From an uncultured Sphingorhabdus sp. (GTDB taxonomy: Bacteria > Pseudomonadota > Alphaproteobacteria > Sphingomonadales > Sphingomonadaceae): a DNA stretch of 64,000 nt. Within the stretch, counting starts at the first letter, position 1, and each line of letters opens with the position of its first letter. The stretch spans positions 1,962,578 to 2,026,577 of the forward strand of contig CANLOL010000001.1 in NCBI GenBank assembly GCA_947492905.1. The letters run 5' to 3'. The translations under genes and the position numbers were made by a program. Positions 27,557 to 37,293 of the stretch are shown here, one piece after another. The notes beneath the pieces are model-generated. The model made no database searches and was not told the origin of the DNA. It saw only the letters and a program-made list of their open reading frames with translations.

Positions 27557-27573
27557 TTGTAATATAATTACAA
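27557..27573. promoter_or_regulatory. 17-bp palindrome upstream of gor (candidate operator)
   Basis: TTGTAAT-ATA-ATTACAA, a perfect 7-bp inverted repeat with a 3-nt centre, between the pgi stop and the gor start. Size and symmetry suit a dimeric regulator; it is AT-rich and lacks a following T-run in a useful position, so a terminator is less likely. Confidence 0.4.
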
Positions 27574-27592
27574 TGTATTTTAGTGCAATAAT

Positions 27593-29083
27593 TTACTCAA
27601 AAGCCGCTTTCATAAGCGCGCTAGTCGATGGATCAAATCCAGATGGTCCTTCATTAGAGATTTTTTTGGCGATTTCTTTGCCCAATTCCACGCCATATTG
27701 ATCAAATGGATTAATTCCTAACATTACAGCATTTACAAAGGTTCTATGCTCATAATAAGCGATCAATGCGCCCAAAGTGGCTGGCGTTACATCCTCAATC
27801 AATATGGTAACGGATGGCCTGTTTCCTTCGTAAGAACGCGCTTTATCATCATTATCACGCCCCGCCATAAGCGCAGCGCCTTGCGCAAAACAATTGGTAA
27901 GCAATGTTTCATGATGAATGGGATCAAAATCGTGCCCCGGCGTTTTACTGGCGATAAATTCGACGGGTATTACATGCGTCCCTTGGTGTAACAATTGAAA
28001 TACAGCATGCTGCGCATCCGTACCCACACCGCCCCATGTAATTGGTGACGAAGCATAATCAATAGGCTCACCCTCTGAGGTTACAGACTTACCATTGGAT
28101 TCCATCTCTAATTGTTGCAAATAATCTGGCAGCAACCGCAAACGTTCATCATAAGCAAATATAGCCCGCGTTTGCGCGCCCGTGATTTGCGTATAATATA
28201 AATCAGCAAAAGCCGCTAAAACAGGGGCATTTTCAGTTAAATCACTGTTTGCAAAATTTGCATCCATAGCTGCTGCGCCTTGCAATATTTCTTCATAAGC
28301 ATCCCACCCAAGGCCGATTGCGGCTGGAAAACCAATAGAACACCATAATGAATAGCGCCCGCCTACATTTTCATTGAATGGCAAAATACGGCTCTCATCA
28401 ATACCAAATTCCAATGCTTTTTCTGGATTAGCAGTAAGCGCTATGACACGGCCGATAGCATCGCTCACGCCGCCTTGCGTCATCCAATCCATAGCGGTTT
28501 GCGCATTCATAAGCGTTTCAGTGGTGGTGAAAGTTTTCGAGGCTACAGCGAGCAGCGTTTTTTGCGGATCAAAATCTTTGACAGCCTCTGCCATTGCCGC
28601 TCCATCAACGTTGGAAACTATAGCAACATCATATTTGGCATCTTCGCGTCCCAATGCATCCATCAGCAATTTTGGGCCAAGCGCGCTTCCGCCTATGCCA
28701 ACATGCAATATATGTTTAATGTCGCCCATAGCGCCAGCATCAATAGCTTCAATCAGAGCTTTCATGCGGTTTTGCAGCAATTTTGCTTCAGCAACGGCTT
28801 GCTCATCACCCAGGCCGCGCTCAGTAATATGAAGGGCGCTGCGTTCCTCGGTAGGGTTGATAATAGCGCCAGATAATAATGTCTCTCTTTTGCCCAGCAG
28901 GTCCATCTCTTTTGCAATAGCTATAAACGCATCCAATTGTTCATCGCCCAAATGGGTTTTGCTCATATCAATCCGCAGACCAGCAACATTCTGTGTCATT
29001 TTTGAAACGCGCTCATTATCCAATTCAAATAATCTGGTTAAAGGATGATGGTTCAGCGATTTGAGGGCGTTCCAATTGGGCAT
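27593..29083 (-). CDS. pgi: Glucose-6-phosphate isomerase
   Basis: Interconverts glucose-6-phosphate and fructose-6-phosphate. About 496 residues. Recognised by LHVGIGGSALGP, SKTFTTTETL, ENVGGRYSLW (PGI signature) and the late FDQYGVELGK. The ATG at 29083 has GGAG 7-10 nt upstream; a 24-codon upstream extension of the frame is rejected because it lacks conservation-like content and a ribosome site. It stands 100 nt before gor and starts about 130 nt from the divergent lepB. Confidence 0.96.
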   Translation of the reverse strand: MPNWNALKSLNHHPLTRLFELDNERVSKMTQNVAGLRIDMSKTHLGDEQLDAFIAIAKEMDLLGKRETLLSGAIINPTEERSALHITERGLGDEQAVAEAKLLQNRMKALIEAIDAGAMGDIKHILHVGIGGSALGPKLLMDALGREDAKYDVAIVSNVDGAAMAEAVKDFDPQKTLLAVASKTFTTTETLMNAQTAMDWMTQGGVSDAIGRVIALTANPEKALEFGIDESRILPFNENVGGRYSLWCSIGFPAAIGLGWDAYEEILQGAAAMDANFANSDLTENAPVLAAFADLYYTQITGAQTRAIFAYDERLRLLPDYLQQLEMESNGKSVTSEGEPIDYASSPITWGGVGTDAQHAVFQLLHQGTHVIPVEFIASKTPGHDFDPIHHETLLTNCFAQGAALMAGRDNDDKARSYEGNRPSVTILIEDVTPATLGALIAYYEHRTFVNAVMLGINPFDQYGVELGKEIAKKISNEGPSGFDPSTSALMKAAFE

Positions 29084-29212
29084 TAAAGGCTCCTTAATGT
29101 GAGAATATTTATCAAAATAATGCGAATTAGCATATATGTTATGGCCAATAGCCATAATGCACTATAGAAAGCCAGCCAATGTTAAACCAAAATTTTATTG
29201 AGAATATCTATT

Positions 29213-30124
29213 GTGACTGAAACATCAGAAAAAAATACAGATGTAAAACCAGCAAATAACACCCAAAATAGTGAGGTGAGTGAATGGTTGGATTTTGGAA
29301 AGTTTTTGATAAAGCTCGTCATTTTCATGGTGATATTGCGTAGCTTCATAGTGTCCCCATTCAATATTCCATCAGAATCCATGCAACCAAGGTTGCTCAT
29401 TGGCGATTATATATTGGTCTCTAAATGGTCATATGGATATTCTAAAAATAGCTTACCCTTTAGCGCTCCATTAATACCAGGCCGCATCTTCGCATCGACT
29501 CCAGAAGTCGGAGACGTTGCAGTCTTCAAAGCGCCGTTAACCGGTGGTCAGGATTATATCAAACGCGTCATCGGTCTGCCGGGCGATATTGTCCAAATGA
29601 AAAATGGTGTTTTGCACATTAATGGCAAAGCAGTCAAAAAAGAGAAAATCGATGATTTTATCATCCCCGTCAGTCAAGGCTTAATTGATAGCGCAGTTGC
29701 AACAGGCCGGCCCGAAGCGCCTTGTTATAGGCCCGAATTTGAGCGCGATTCAGCAGATGGAGGCAGAGAATGTTTTTATCCGCGTTATCGCGAAACTCTT
29801 CCCAATGGCGTGACTTATGAAATTTTGGATTTGAATCCTCTGCATCCGCTTGATTATACAGAAGCATTTCAAGTGCCAGAGGGAAAATTATTTCTAATGG
29901 GTGATAATCGTGATCGCAGTGCTGATAGCCGTTGTCCAGCAGAGGGTAGCACTAAAGTGAATTGCCCAGCCAATGCTGGAATCGCTATTGGCCTTGTCCC
30001 GCAAGAAAATTTGGTTGGCAAAGCTATGGTCACAGTATTTTCTACCGATGGATCAGCGCAATGGTTATTGCCATGGACATGGTTTAGCGCTGCACGCTTT
30101 AGCCGAATTGGGGAAGGTTTTTGA
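29213..30124 (+). CDS. lepB: Signal peptidase I
   Basis: Inner-membrane protease that cuts signal peptides, using a Ser/Lys dyad. About 303 residues from the GTG at 29213. One membrane helix (about 28-48), then SESMQP (Ser56), a substrate loop, DYIKRVIGLPGD (Lys117) and the GDNRDRSADSR box. A TTG 15 nt further upstream is the alternative start; neither has a strong ribosome site. Two cysteine pairs occur in the loop region before the GDNRD box. It opens the lepB-rnc-era operon, a common alphaproteobacterial arrangement. Confidence 0.94.
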   Translation: MTETSEKNTDVKPANNTQNSEVSEWLDFGKFLIKLVIFMVILRSFIVSPFNIPSESMQPRLLIGDYILVSKWSYGYSKNSLPFSAPLIPGRIFASTPEVGDVAVFKAPLTGGQDYIKRVIGLPGDIVQMKNGVLHINGKAVKKEKIDDFIIPVSQGLIDSAVATGRPEAPCYRPEFERDSADGGRECFYPRYRETLPNGVTYEILDLNPLHPLDYTEAFQVPEGKLFLMGDNRDRSADSRCPAEGSTKVNCPANAGIAIGLVPQENLVGKAMVTVFSTDGSAQWLLPWTWFSAARFSRIGEGF

Positions 30125-30789
30125 GCAACCCGAAATTTGAAGAATTTATAGAGCATATTTTGGGTTTTAAGCCCAAGGATATTGAACGATTTAAGCGTGC
30201 TTTCACCCATGGAAGCACAGGAGCAGATGATTATCAACGTTTAGAGTTTTTGGGCGATCGCGTTTTAGGGTTGATAATAGCCCATCATATTTATGAACGT
30301 TTCTCAAAAGAACCCGAAGGCAGTCTGTCCCAAAGATTAAACCTATTGGTATCAGGAAAAACATGCGCGAAAGTGGCCCGTAATATTGGGTTACCGCCTC
30401 ATATAATCCTAGGAAAACAGGCCCGCGATGATGGTGCAAGAGACAGCGATAACGTTCTTGGCGATGTAATGGAATCGCTGATAGGTGCGCTCTATCTAGA
30501 TCAAGGACTAGATATTACACGTACATTTATTGAACAGCATTGGGCTGATTTAATTGGCAATGAAAAAAATATCGCAAAACATCCTAAATCTGATTTACAA
30601 GAATGGTGTGCTAGCAATAATCGAAAAATGCCTGTCTATGAATTGGTTGAAAAAAGCGGCCCGCCGCACGCAACACTCTTTACAATCTCCGTAACCGTCA
30701 AAGGCTATGATAGCGTCACTGCTCAAGCCAATAGCAAACAAGCGGCGCAAACCGCCGCTGCTGCTAAATTTTTGGAACAACATATATGA
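30121..30789 (+). CDS. rnc: Ribonuclease III
   Basis: Double-strand-specific RNase for rRNA processing and mRNA decay. 222 residues: RIII domain with the signature RLEFLGDRVLGL (Glu42, Asp46) and GDVMESLIGALYLDQG (Asp115, Glu118), then a dsRNA-binding domain from about residue 150 (PKSDLQEWC ... SKQAAQTAAAAKFL). The start is a TTG overlapping the lepB TGA (TTGA), the only start that keeps the conserved N-terminus. Confidence 0.96.
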   Translation: MSNPKFEEFIEHILGFKPKDIERFKRAFTHGSTGADDYQRLEFLGDRVLGLIIAHHIYERFSKEPEGSLSQRLNLLVSGKTCAKVARNIGLPPHIILGKQARDDGARDSDNVLGDVMESLIGALYLDQGLDITRTFIEQHWADLIGNEKNIAKHPKSDLQEWCASNNRKMPVYELVEKSGPPHATLFTISVTVKGYDSVTAQANSKQAAQTAAAAKFLEQHI

Positions 30790-31688
30790 ATGAAACTCAG
30801 CAGCATTGCGGCACAGTGGCCGTAATTGGAGCGCCGAACGCAGGAAAATCAACCTTGGTCAATGCCTTGGTTGGTCAAAAAGTCGCAATCACTAGCCCAA
30901 AAGCGCAAACTACGCGCACCAAAATTATGGGCATAGCGCTGCACGAAAATACTCAGATTATTTTGATCGACACACCCGGTATCTTTGATCCAAACCGCAG
31001 GCTTGATCGCGCTATGGTGGCCGCTGCGAAAGATGGCTCTACCGATGCAGATATTATTGCTGTGGTCGTTGATGGACGCGCTGGTGCGGGCGAAAAAGTA
31101 GAGCGAGTATTAGAGACTTTAGAGCATCGCAAAGAGCCAAAATGGTTAATCCTCAACAAAGTGGATATTGCCCGCAAAGATAAATTATTATTGCTCACCG
31201 ACAAGATTATCAATGCGCAGGAATTTGATCAAATTTTTTATATTAGCGCCCAAACAGGCGATGGATTAGAAGAATTAAAAACCGCTTTTGCAAGCCAAAT
31301 GCCCGAAGGTCCATGGCATTTCCCCGAAGAACAAGTATCCGATGTTAGCGAGCGATTATTGGCATCTGAAATAACGCGCGAACAATTATATCGGCAATTG
31401 CATCAAGAATTACCCTATGCCTCCACCGTTGAAACAGAGAAATATAGCGAACGCGAAGATGGCTCTATTGAAATTCATCAACAAATATTGGTCGAACGCC
31501 CTACCCAACGCGCCATAATTTTGGGCAAAGGCGGTTCCATGATTAAATCAATCGGCGAAACGGCGCGCAAAGAATTATCCGAACTTATGCAAGTGCGTGT
31601 ACATCTTTACCTACATGTAAAAGTAAAAGAAAATTGGGACGAAGATCGCGCCGTTTATAATGACATTGGCCTTGATTGGGTAGAATAG
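30786..31688 (+). CDS. era: GTPase Era
   Basis: Essential GTPase for 16S rRNA 3'-end and 30S maturation. 300 residues: G1 GAPNAGKST (15-23), the Era box KAQTTRT, G3 DTPGIF, G4 NKVD, then a KH domain at the C-terminus with GKGGSMIKSIG binding the 16S tail. It overlaps rnc by 4 nt (ATGA). The gene ends 20 nt from the convergent topA stop. Confidence 0.97.
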   Translation: MNETQQHCGTVAVIGAPNAGKSTLVNALVGQKVAITSPKAQTTRTKIMGIALHENTQIILIDTPGIFDPNRRLDRAMVAAAKDGSTDADIIAVVVDGRAGAGEKVERVLETLEHRKEPKWLILNKVDIARKDKLLLLTDKIINAQEFDQIFYISAQTGDGLEELKTAFASQMPEGPWHFPEEQVSDVSERLLASEITREQLYRQLHQELPYASTVETEKYSEREDGSIEIHQQILVERPTQRAIILGKGGSMIKSIGETARKELSELMQVRVHLYLHVKVKENWDEDRAVYNDIGLDWVE

Positions 31689-31708
31689 GTCTCAAAAGCC
31701 CTATCCTA

Positions 31709-34312
31709 TCAGTCTTCTGCTTTTTTACTTTTCTTCGCAGCCGGTTTTTTGGCTGCAGTTTTTTTAGGGGCTGCTTTCTTTTTCGCAGGCGCCTTTTTGG
31801 CAGCTGGTTTCTTGGCAGCAGCCTTCTTTTTAGGAGCAGCTTTTTTGCGCTTTTTGGCTGGACCTTTAGCAGCACGATCATCTATTAATTGCGCCGCTTC
31901 TTCTAGCGTCAATTGATCTTTATCAATGCTCTTTGGAATAGTTGCATTGACATTACCATCGGTAACATAAGGACCATAGCGGCCATCCATAAGCTTAATT
32001 TCATCTTCGCTGCGCGGATGCTTACCCAATATTTTCAGCGGCTCAGCCTTTGCACGGCCGCGTCCAGGGTTTTTGGCTGCATCTGCAATTTTTGCGACTG
32101 CTGCATTCATGCCAATTTCAAAAACATCATTGGTATTATCAAGCTTAGCATATTTACCATCATGCAATAGATAAGGGCCATAGCGGCCAATGGCGGCGCT
32201 AATTTCTTTACTGGTTTCAGGATGTTCGCCAATCATGCGCGGCAGCGATAGTAATTTTAAGGCCCATTCCAAACCAAAATCCTCGGCCAAAACATCTTTG
32301 GGAATAGAAGCACGTTTGGCTTCTTTGCCCTCACCCATTTGCACATAAGGCCCAAAACGGCCAGATTTGCGCATGACGGTTAAATCTGTTTCGGGATGAA
32401 CGCCCAATTCAATATCTTCGCCGCCATCATCAGCGGAACCACCTGCTTGGCCAAATTTGCGCGTAAATTTGCAATCTGGATAATTGTTACAAGCAACAAA
32501 AGCACCATATCGGCCGCCGCGAAGCGCCAATTTACCGTCATCACATTTTGGGCATTTGCGCGGATCGCTGCCATCTTCTGTTTCAGGAAATAGATAAGGG
32601 CTTAAAAATTTATCCAACTCCGCTGTAATATCAGATGGCTTTTGTTCCATAACCTCAGCGGTTTTTGGTTTAAAATCATGCCAAAAATCACCCAGCACTT
32701 TTTTATACTCAGCCTTACCATCGCTCACTTCATCAAGCTTATCTTCGAGAGCAGCCGTGAATTCATAGGCGACATAACGTTCAAAGAATCGTTCTAGAAA
32801 TGCTGTTAAGAGACGTCCTGATTCCTCTGCAAAAAAACGCTTTTGTTCAATACGAACATAGTTGCGATCTTTTAAGACCTGCAAGGTTGCTGCATAGGTT
32901 GACGGACGGCCAATGCCCAATTCTTCAAGGCGTTTTACCAAACTAGCTTCTGAATAGCGCGGTGCAGGTTGCGTAAAATGCTGATGCTTTTCGACAAGCT
33001 TTTTAACGGGCTTCTCACCAACAGACATAGGCGGCAATATTGCACCATCATCAACCTTGCTATCATCACGGCCTTCTTCGTAAAGCGCCATAAAGCCGGG
33101 GAATTTCACAATCTGACCATTAGAACGCATCGTCAATTGCCCTGTCGCATCGACAAAATCAACCGCAGTGCGCTCTAATCGCGCAGCGCTCATTTGACTG
33201 GCCATCGCGCGTTTGAATATTAGATCATATAATTTGCCATGATCGCCCGAACCCGCTTTATCCTTAGAAAAATTGGTTGGCCTTATCGCTTCGTGCGCCT
33301 CTTGCGCATTTTTGGCTTTGCTTTTGTATATGCGCGGCTTGTCTGGAATATATCCGCCATCATAACGGTCTGATATAGCTTTACGCGCATCCGATATAGC
33401 ACTGGGATCCATTTGAACGCCATCGGTACGCATATAAGTGATTGAACCATCTTCATAAAGCTGCTGCGCGATACGCATAGTATGGCTAGCGGCAAAACCT
33501 AATTTACGCGCCGCTTCTTGCTGCAAAGTAGATGTGGTAAACGGAGGCTGCGGATTGCGCGTCGTCGGTTTAGTCTCAACGCTATCGATGGTTAAGACAG
33601 ATTCATGAACCGCATTCATTGCATTTTGGGCGGCTTTTTCATCCTCAAGCGATAATTTTTCTAATTTCTCACCATTATAATGTGTCAGACGTGATGGAAA
33701 TTCTTGTCCCTTATGCTCCAATTGAGCGGTTATTGACCAATATTCATCGCTGATGAAAGATTCTATTTCACGCTCGCGCTCTACTATCAATCGCAAAGCA
33801 ACAGATTGCACCCGTCCAGCCGACTTAGCGCCTGGTAATTTGCGCCACAAGACGGGAGAGAGGGTAAAACCAACCAAATAATCAAGCGCACGGCGCGCCA
33901 AATAAGCTTCGATTAAATCCACATCCAACTCGCGTGGATTTGCCATCGCTTCGGTCACTGCGGATTTGGTAATTGCATTAAATGTTACCCGCTGCACATC
34001 ATCGGGCAAACGTTTTTTAGCTTTTAACACTTCCATAACGTGCCAGCTAATCGCTTCACCTTCGCGGTCAGGGTCGGTTGCGAGGATCAATCGGTCTGCT
34101 GTTTTTGCTAAATCTGCAATGGCTTTTAACTGTTTTGCCTTATCGCCATAAGGTTGCCACTTCATCGCAAAACCATCATCAGGATCAACCGAACCATCTT
34201 TTGGTGGTAAATCTCTTACGTGGCCATAAGAGGCGAGAACTTTGAAGTCTCCACCTAAATATTTTTCAATTGTTTTGGCTTTTGCGGGCGATTCAACAAT
34301 GACTAATTGCAT
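31709..34312 (-). CDS. topA: DNA topoisomerase I
   Basis: Type IA topoisomerase that relaxes negative supercoils. 867 residues: Toprim domain at the N-terminus (VIVESPAKAKTIEKYL, and the DPDREGEAI acidic triad), active Tyr293 in SITYMRTDG, one clear four-Cys zinc ribbon (Cys587, 590, 608, 614), then several Topo_C-repeat units with GRYGPY. The last ~45 residues are Lys/Ala/Pro-rich (AAKKPAAKK type), a typical alphaproteobacterial DNA-binding tail. Monocistronic by appearance, with a 176-nt upstream gap to dprA that shows no gene. Confidence 0.97.
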   Translation of the reverse strand: MQLVIVESPAKAKTIEKYLGGDFKVLASYGHVRDLPPKDGSVDPDDGFAMKWQPYGDKAKQLKAIADLAKTADRLILATDPDREGEAISWHVMEVLKAKKRLPDDVQRVTFNAITKSAVTEAMANPRELDVDLIEAYLARRALDYLVGFTLSPVLWRKLPGAKSAGRVQSVALRLIVEREREIESFISDEYWSITAQLEHKGQEFPSRLTHYNGEKLEKLSLEDEKAAQNAMNAVHESVLTIDSVETKPTTRNPQPPFTTSTLQQEAARKLGFAASHTMRIAQQLYEDGSITYMRTDGVQMDPSAISDARKAISDRYDGGYIPDKPRIYKSKAKNAQEAHEAIRPTNFSKDKAGSGDHGKLYDLIFKRAMASQMSAARLERTAVDFVDATGQLTMRSNGQIVKFPGFMALYEEGRDDSKVDDGAILPPMSVGEKPVKKLVEKHQHFTQPAPRYSEASLVKRLEELGIGRPSTYAATLQVLKDRNYVRIEQKRFFAEESGRLLTAFLERFFERYVAYEFTAALEDKLDEVSDGKAEYKKVLGDFWHDFKPKTAEVMEQKPSDITAELDKFLSPYLFPETEDGSDPRKCPKCDDGKLALRGGRYGAFVACNNYPDCKFTRKFGQAGGSADDGGEDIELGVHPETDLTVMRKSGRFGPYVQMGEGKEAKRASIPKDVLAEDFGLEWALKLLSLPRMIGEHPETSKEISAAIGRYGPYLLHDGKYAKLDNTNDVFEIGMNAAVAKIADAAKNPGRGRAKAEPLKILGKHPRSEDEIKLMDGRYGPYVTDGNVNATIPKSIDKDQLTLEEAAQLIDDRAAKGPAKKRKKAAPKKKAAAKKPAAKKAPAKKKAAPKKTAAKKPAAKKSKKAED

Positions 34313-34488
34313 AATTTCTCATGTTCTTTTCTGTTTTCGATACGCCAAAAATGGCGCAACATTGCAGTTAATGGACCACCCGCTGCACCTTAAAACGTAA
34401 AAATTCAAGTCTAAAATTTTTCAGCATAGTTTATAAACATCAGAAAAATGGGTATAGCATGCCTCATTTATAAGAATGGAAATTCGCT

Positions 34489-35610
34489 TTAATTTACAAT
34501 CCTAACCTTTGCACCAGCACCTCTTTCAAGCCTACCAGCTAATTCTAATTCCAATAATATCATCTGCACATTCGCCGCGCTTAATGATGATTGCCGAACC
34601 AATTCATCCACAGATACAAATGTCATTCCCAGCAAGGCAATAAGATTATTTCGATCACTCTCATCGGGCATAGCCTTACTGTCTTCGGACCAATCTTCCT
34701 GAATAGCACTAACGCTTTGCCATTTACCATCTGACACTTGTCCCGTAAAATTTGTCAGTAGCTCTGCAATATCATCTGCACTTTGCACCAAATTAGCGCC
34801 ATCGCGTATTAATTGATTACAGCCGCGCGATCTAGGATCTAATGGAGACCCTGGTATAGCCATAACCTCACGGCCAAGCTCGCCCGACAATCGAGCAGTG
34901 ATGAGAGAACCAGACTTTGGCGCAGCTTCCACAACAACTGTGCCCATGGATAAACCAGCTATAATCCTATTGCGATTTGGGAAATGGCGCGCAATTGGCT
35001 TTGTGCCATAAGTCTCCTCTGTAATGACAATATCTTTATCGGCCAAATCATTCTGTAAATCGGCATTTTCTGGAGGATATACAATGTTGATACCCCCCGC
35101 GATAACAGCCGCAGTTCCGCCGCCGCCTGCTCCCATATGCACGGCAGTGTCAATTCCCCTTGCTAGCCCTGAAACAACGGTGAAACCTTTTTCTTTTAAA
35201 TCATAGGATAATGTACGGGCAAACCGGCAAGCCGCAGCAGATGCATTTCGCGCTCCCACTATAGCGACCATTGGTTTTTGCAATAAGTCTTTATTGCCGC
35301 GAACAATTAAACAAGCAGGCGCAGATTCCATTTGAGATAATAATGTAGGATAATCATCACTACCCAAAAAAATCAATTGCGCGTCAATAGAAAGCGATTT
35401 TTCAATCTCATTCTCTATTTTTTTTGGATCAGCCAAAGTAATGGCCCGCCCTTTGCCGCGTGCTGCTAATTCAGGCAGAGCTTCAATCGCTTTTATCGCA
35501 CTACCAAATCGTCCCAATAATTGACGAAAAGTAATAGGCCCAATATTTTGCGATCGAATGAGGCGCAGCCTAGCAAATGCTTCATTATCGGTCAGCCCAT
35601 TGGCTATCAC
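34489..35610 (-). CDS. dprA: DNA processing protein DprA
   Basis: Protects incoming single-stranded DNA and loads RecA in natural transformation; present in many non-competent species too. 373 residues from a GTG at 35610 that overlaps the plsY TGA (GTGA). N-terminal SAM-like helices (LRLIRSQNIGPITFRQLL), then the Rossmann-like DprA core with VGARNAS, SGLARGIDTAVHMGA and a GSPLDPRSRGCNQLI block, and a C-terminal winged-helix-like domain. A 27-codon longer frame overlaps plsY and is rejected. Confidence 0.93.
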   Translation of the reverse strand: MIANGLTDNEAFARLRLIRSQNIGPITFRQLLGRFGSAIKAIEALPELAARGKGRAITLADPKKIENEIEKSLSIDAQLIFLGSDDYPTLLSQMESAPACLIVRGNKDLLQKPMVAIVGARNASAAACRFARTLSYDLKEKGFTVVSGLARGIDTAVHMGAGGGGTAAVIAGGINIVYPPENADLQNDLADKDIVITEETYGTKPIARHFPNRNRIIAGLSMGTVVVEAAPKSGSLITARLSGELGREVMAIPGSPLDPRSRGCNQLIRDGANLVQSADDIAELLTNFTGQVSDGKWQSVSAIQEDWSEDSKAMPDESDRNNLIALLGMTFVSVDELVRQSSLSAANVQMILLELELAGRLERGAGAKVRIVN

Positions 35611-36224
35611 GCGCCGCCAACCTTTGGTTCTGTTCCAGAGATTAACCTCGTTATATTTTCGCGGTGTCGCCAAAAGGTCAGCAATGTACAAAGCGCCAAT
35701 ATCATGGCGATTTTAGGCCCACCCAGATAGAGCGCCGCTATTGGCGCGCTTAAGGATGCTAATAATCCAGCCAAAGAAGAAATACGCGCTACAACCAATG
35801 TTCCAATCCACAGGCCTGCGAATAATAATCCAACCGGCCAACATAAGGCCAAAGCAATACCAGCATATGTTGCGACTCCTTTGCCGCCATTAAATTTAAG
35901 CCATATTGGGTATAGATGCCCTAAAAAAGCGCCTAAGGCCGCCATTAACCCTGCATCTAATGCATTTCCAATATTATAATTATCGGCAATAAATTGAGCA
36001 AGCCAAACAGCCGCAGCCCCTTTTAAAAGGTCTAATAATAAGGTTGCAGCGGCTAGGCCTTTGCGCCCTGTTCGCAAAACATTGGTTGCGCCTATGTTAC
36101 CCGACCCTATTGATCGCAAATCTCCCGCACCTGTTAGGCGCGTTAATACTATGCCAAATGCTATCGATCCAATGACATATCCTAAAATCAAAAAAGGCCA
36201 ATGTTCTGTAAAATTAAAATCCAT
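35607..36224 (-). CDS. plsY: Glycerol-3-phosphate acyltransferase PlsY
   Basis: Membrane enzyme that moves acyl groups from acyl-phosphate to glycerol-3-phosphate, the first step of phospholipid synthesis. About 205 residues with five hydrophobic segments. All three motifs are seen: GSGNIGATNVLR (motif 1), the middle GHLYPIWLKFNGGKGVAT (motif 2) and a C-terminal FWRHRENI (motif 3). The ATG at 36224 has AAAGGG 8-13 nt upstream; the frame's earlier ATG lacks conserved sequence. Coupled to dprA. Confidence 0.95.
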   Translation of the reverse strand: MDFNFTEHWPFLILGYVIGSIAFGIVLTRLTGAGDLRSIGSGNIGATNVLRTGRKGLAAATLLLDLLKGAAAVWLAQFIADNYNIGNALDAGLMAALGAFLGHLYPIWLKFNGGKGVATYAGIALALCWPVGLLFAGLWIGTLVVARISSLAGLLASLSAPIAALYLGGPKIAMILALCTLLTFWRHRENITRLISGTEPKVGGA

Positions 36225-36352
36225 AATCTGCCCTTTCAAGATATTATGCCCTTGCCTATCGCTAATATCTATTTGCTGCAAGAGTAAGACAATTTATTCA
36301 TTATGATAAATCAAACTTGCCGTATCACTATTTGCAACCTAGATGATGCGAT

Positions 36353-37159
36353 ATGAGCAAAGAGCAATCACCCATATTATTTTTGGACAGCGGTATCGGC
36401 GGTTTATCCGTCATGCAAGCCGCTGCTAAGCTCATGCCGCATCAACAATTTCTATATGCAGCGGACTATGCAGGCGCGCCATATGGAACGAAAAGCGAAG
36501 CGGAAATAGCATCTCGCGTTCCTGCTTTATTGGGCCGCCTAACAGAACGCTATAAACCTAGCCTCATCACGATTGCTTGCAACACAGCATGCACTATAGC
36601 GCTATCTCATGTAAGAGCAGCGCTTAATTTGCCAGTAGTAGGCACAGTGCCAGCTATTAAGCCAGCATCATTAGCAACCCAAACAGGCGTTATTGGATTG
36701 CTCGGAACTGATGCCACGATACGCCAGCCCTATATTGATCGATTGAAAGATCGTTTTGCTACCGATTATATCATGTTAAAACATGGCGCTCCAGAATTGG
36801 TAAATGCCGCAGAAGCCAAGATTCGCGGTGAAAAAGTAGATATGAATATCATATGTGATGCTCTTAATGGCCTAATAAACCAAGAGCATGGGCAATGTTT
36901 GGATCATATCATATTGGGATGTACGCATTTTCCGCTATTGCTAGATGAATTAACGCAATATATGCCCGAAATGATATTTTTGGATGGCGCCGATGGTATT
37001 GCCAGACAAATTCAGCGCCTGATGATTGAAAATGGCACACCACCAGCCACACAAGGCACTCCAAAACATCATTTCATTACCAGTGGCAGCCTAGAAGATA
37101 TTAGCGCTTATAAGCCTGCTCTCGAAGGTTATGGCTTCGCTCAATATTCCCAGATTTAG
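36353..37159 (+). CDS. murI: Glutamate racemase
   Basis: Makes D-glutamate for peptidoglycan. 268 residues with the two catalytic cysteines: Cys76 in IACNTACT and Cys190 in LGCTHFPLL; Asp12 in FLDSGIGGLS. Divergent from plsY, with a 128-nt gap between the two start codons. A strong terminator starts inside its last codons. Confidence 0.96.
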   Translation: MSKEQSPILFLDSGIGGLSVMQAAAKLMPHQQFLYAADYAGAPYGTKSEAEIASRVPALLGRLTERYKPSLITIACNTACTIALSHVRAALNLPVVGTVPAIKPASLATQTGVIGLLGTDATIRQPYIDRLKDRFATDYIMLKHGAPELVNAAEAKIRGEKVDMNIICDALNGLINQEHGQCLDHIILGCTHFPLLLDELTQYMPEMIFLDGADGIARQIQRLMIENGTPPATQGTPKHHFITSGSLEDISAYKPALEGYGFAQYSQI

Positions 37160-37176
37160 CGGGAATATGATTTTTT
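37144..37176 (+). terminator. Terminator overlapping the murI stop codon
   Basis: Stem ATATTCCC (37144-37151) / GGGAATAT (37161-37168), 9-nt loop that contains the murI TAG, followed by GATTTTTTC. The left arm is coding sequence. Confidence 0.78.
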
Positions 37177-37256
37177 CAATCACTGTTAATGCTATAATGA
37201 ATTGGCCTGTTTCGATTGGATAATTTAATTAATCTGTTAATTTTAGCGCGCAAATG

Positions 37257-37270
37257 TTGAAATTTATCAA
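37257..37270 (+). promoter_or_regulatory. Possible Fnr/FixK-type box ahead of hemA
   Basis: TTGAAATTTATCAA differs from the TTGAT-N4-ATCAA consensus at one base. It ends 23 nt before the hemA start, too close for ordinary class II activation unless the start codon or promoter is elsewhere, so repression or coincidence are both possible. Confidence 0.28.
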
Positions 37271-37293
37271 CAGTTGCAGCATAGGGACTGAAA

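Noticed and set aside
34313-34488. 176-nt gap between topA and dprA, checked for a small RNA or tRNA
   Set aside because: No cloverleaf, no strong hairpin with a T-run and no open frame with a ribosome site.
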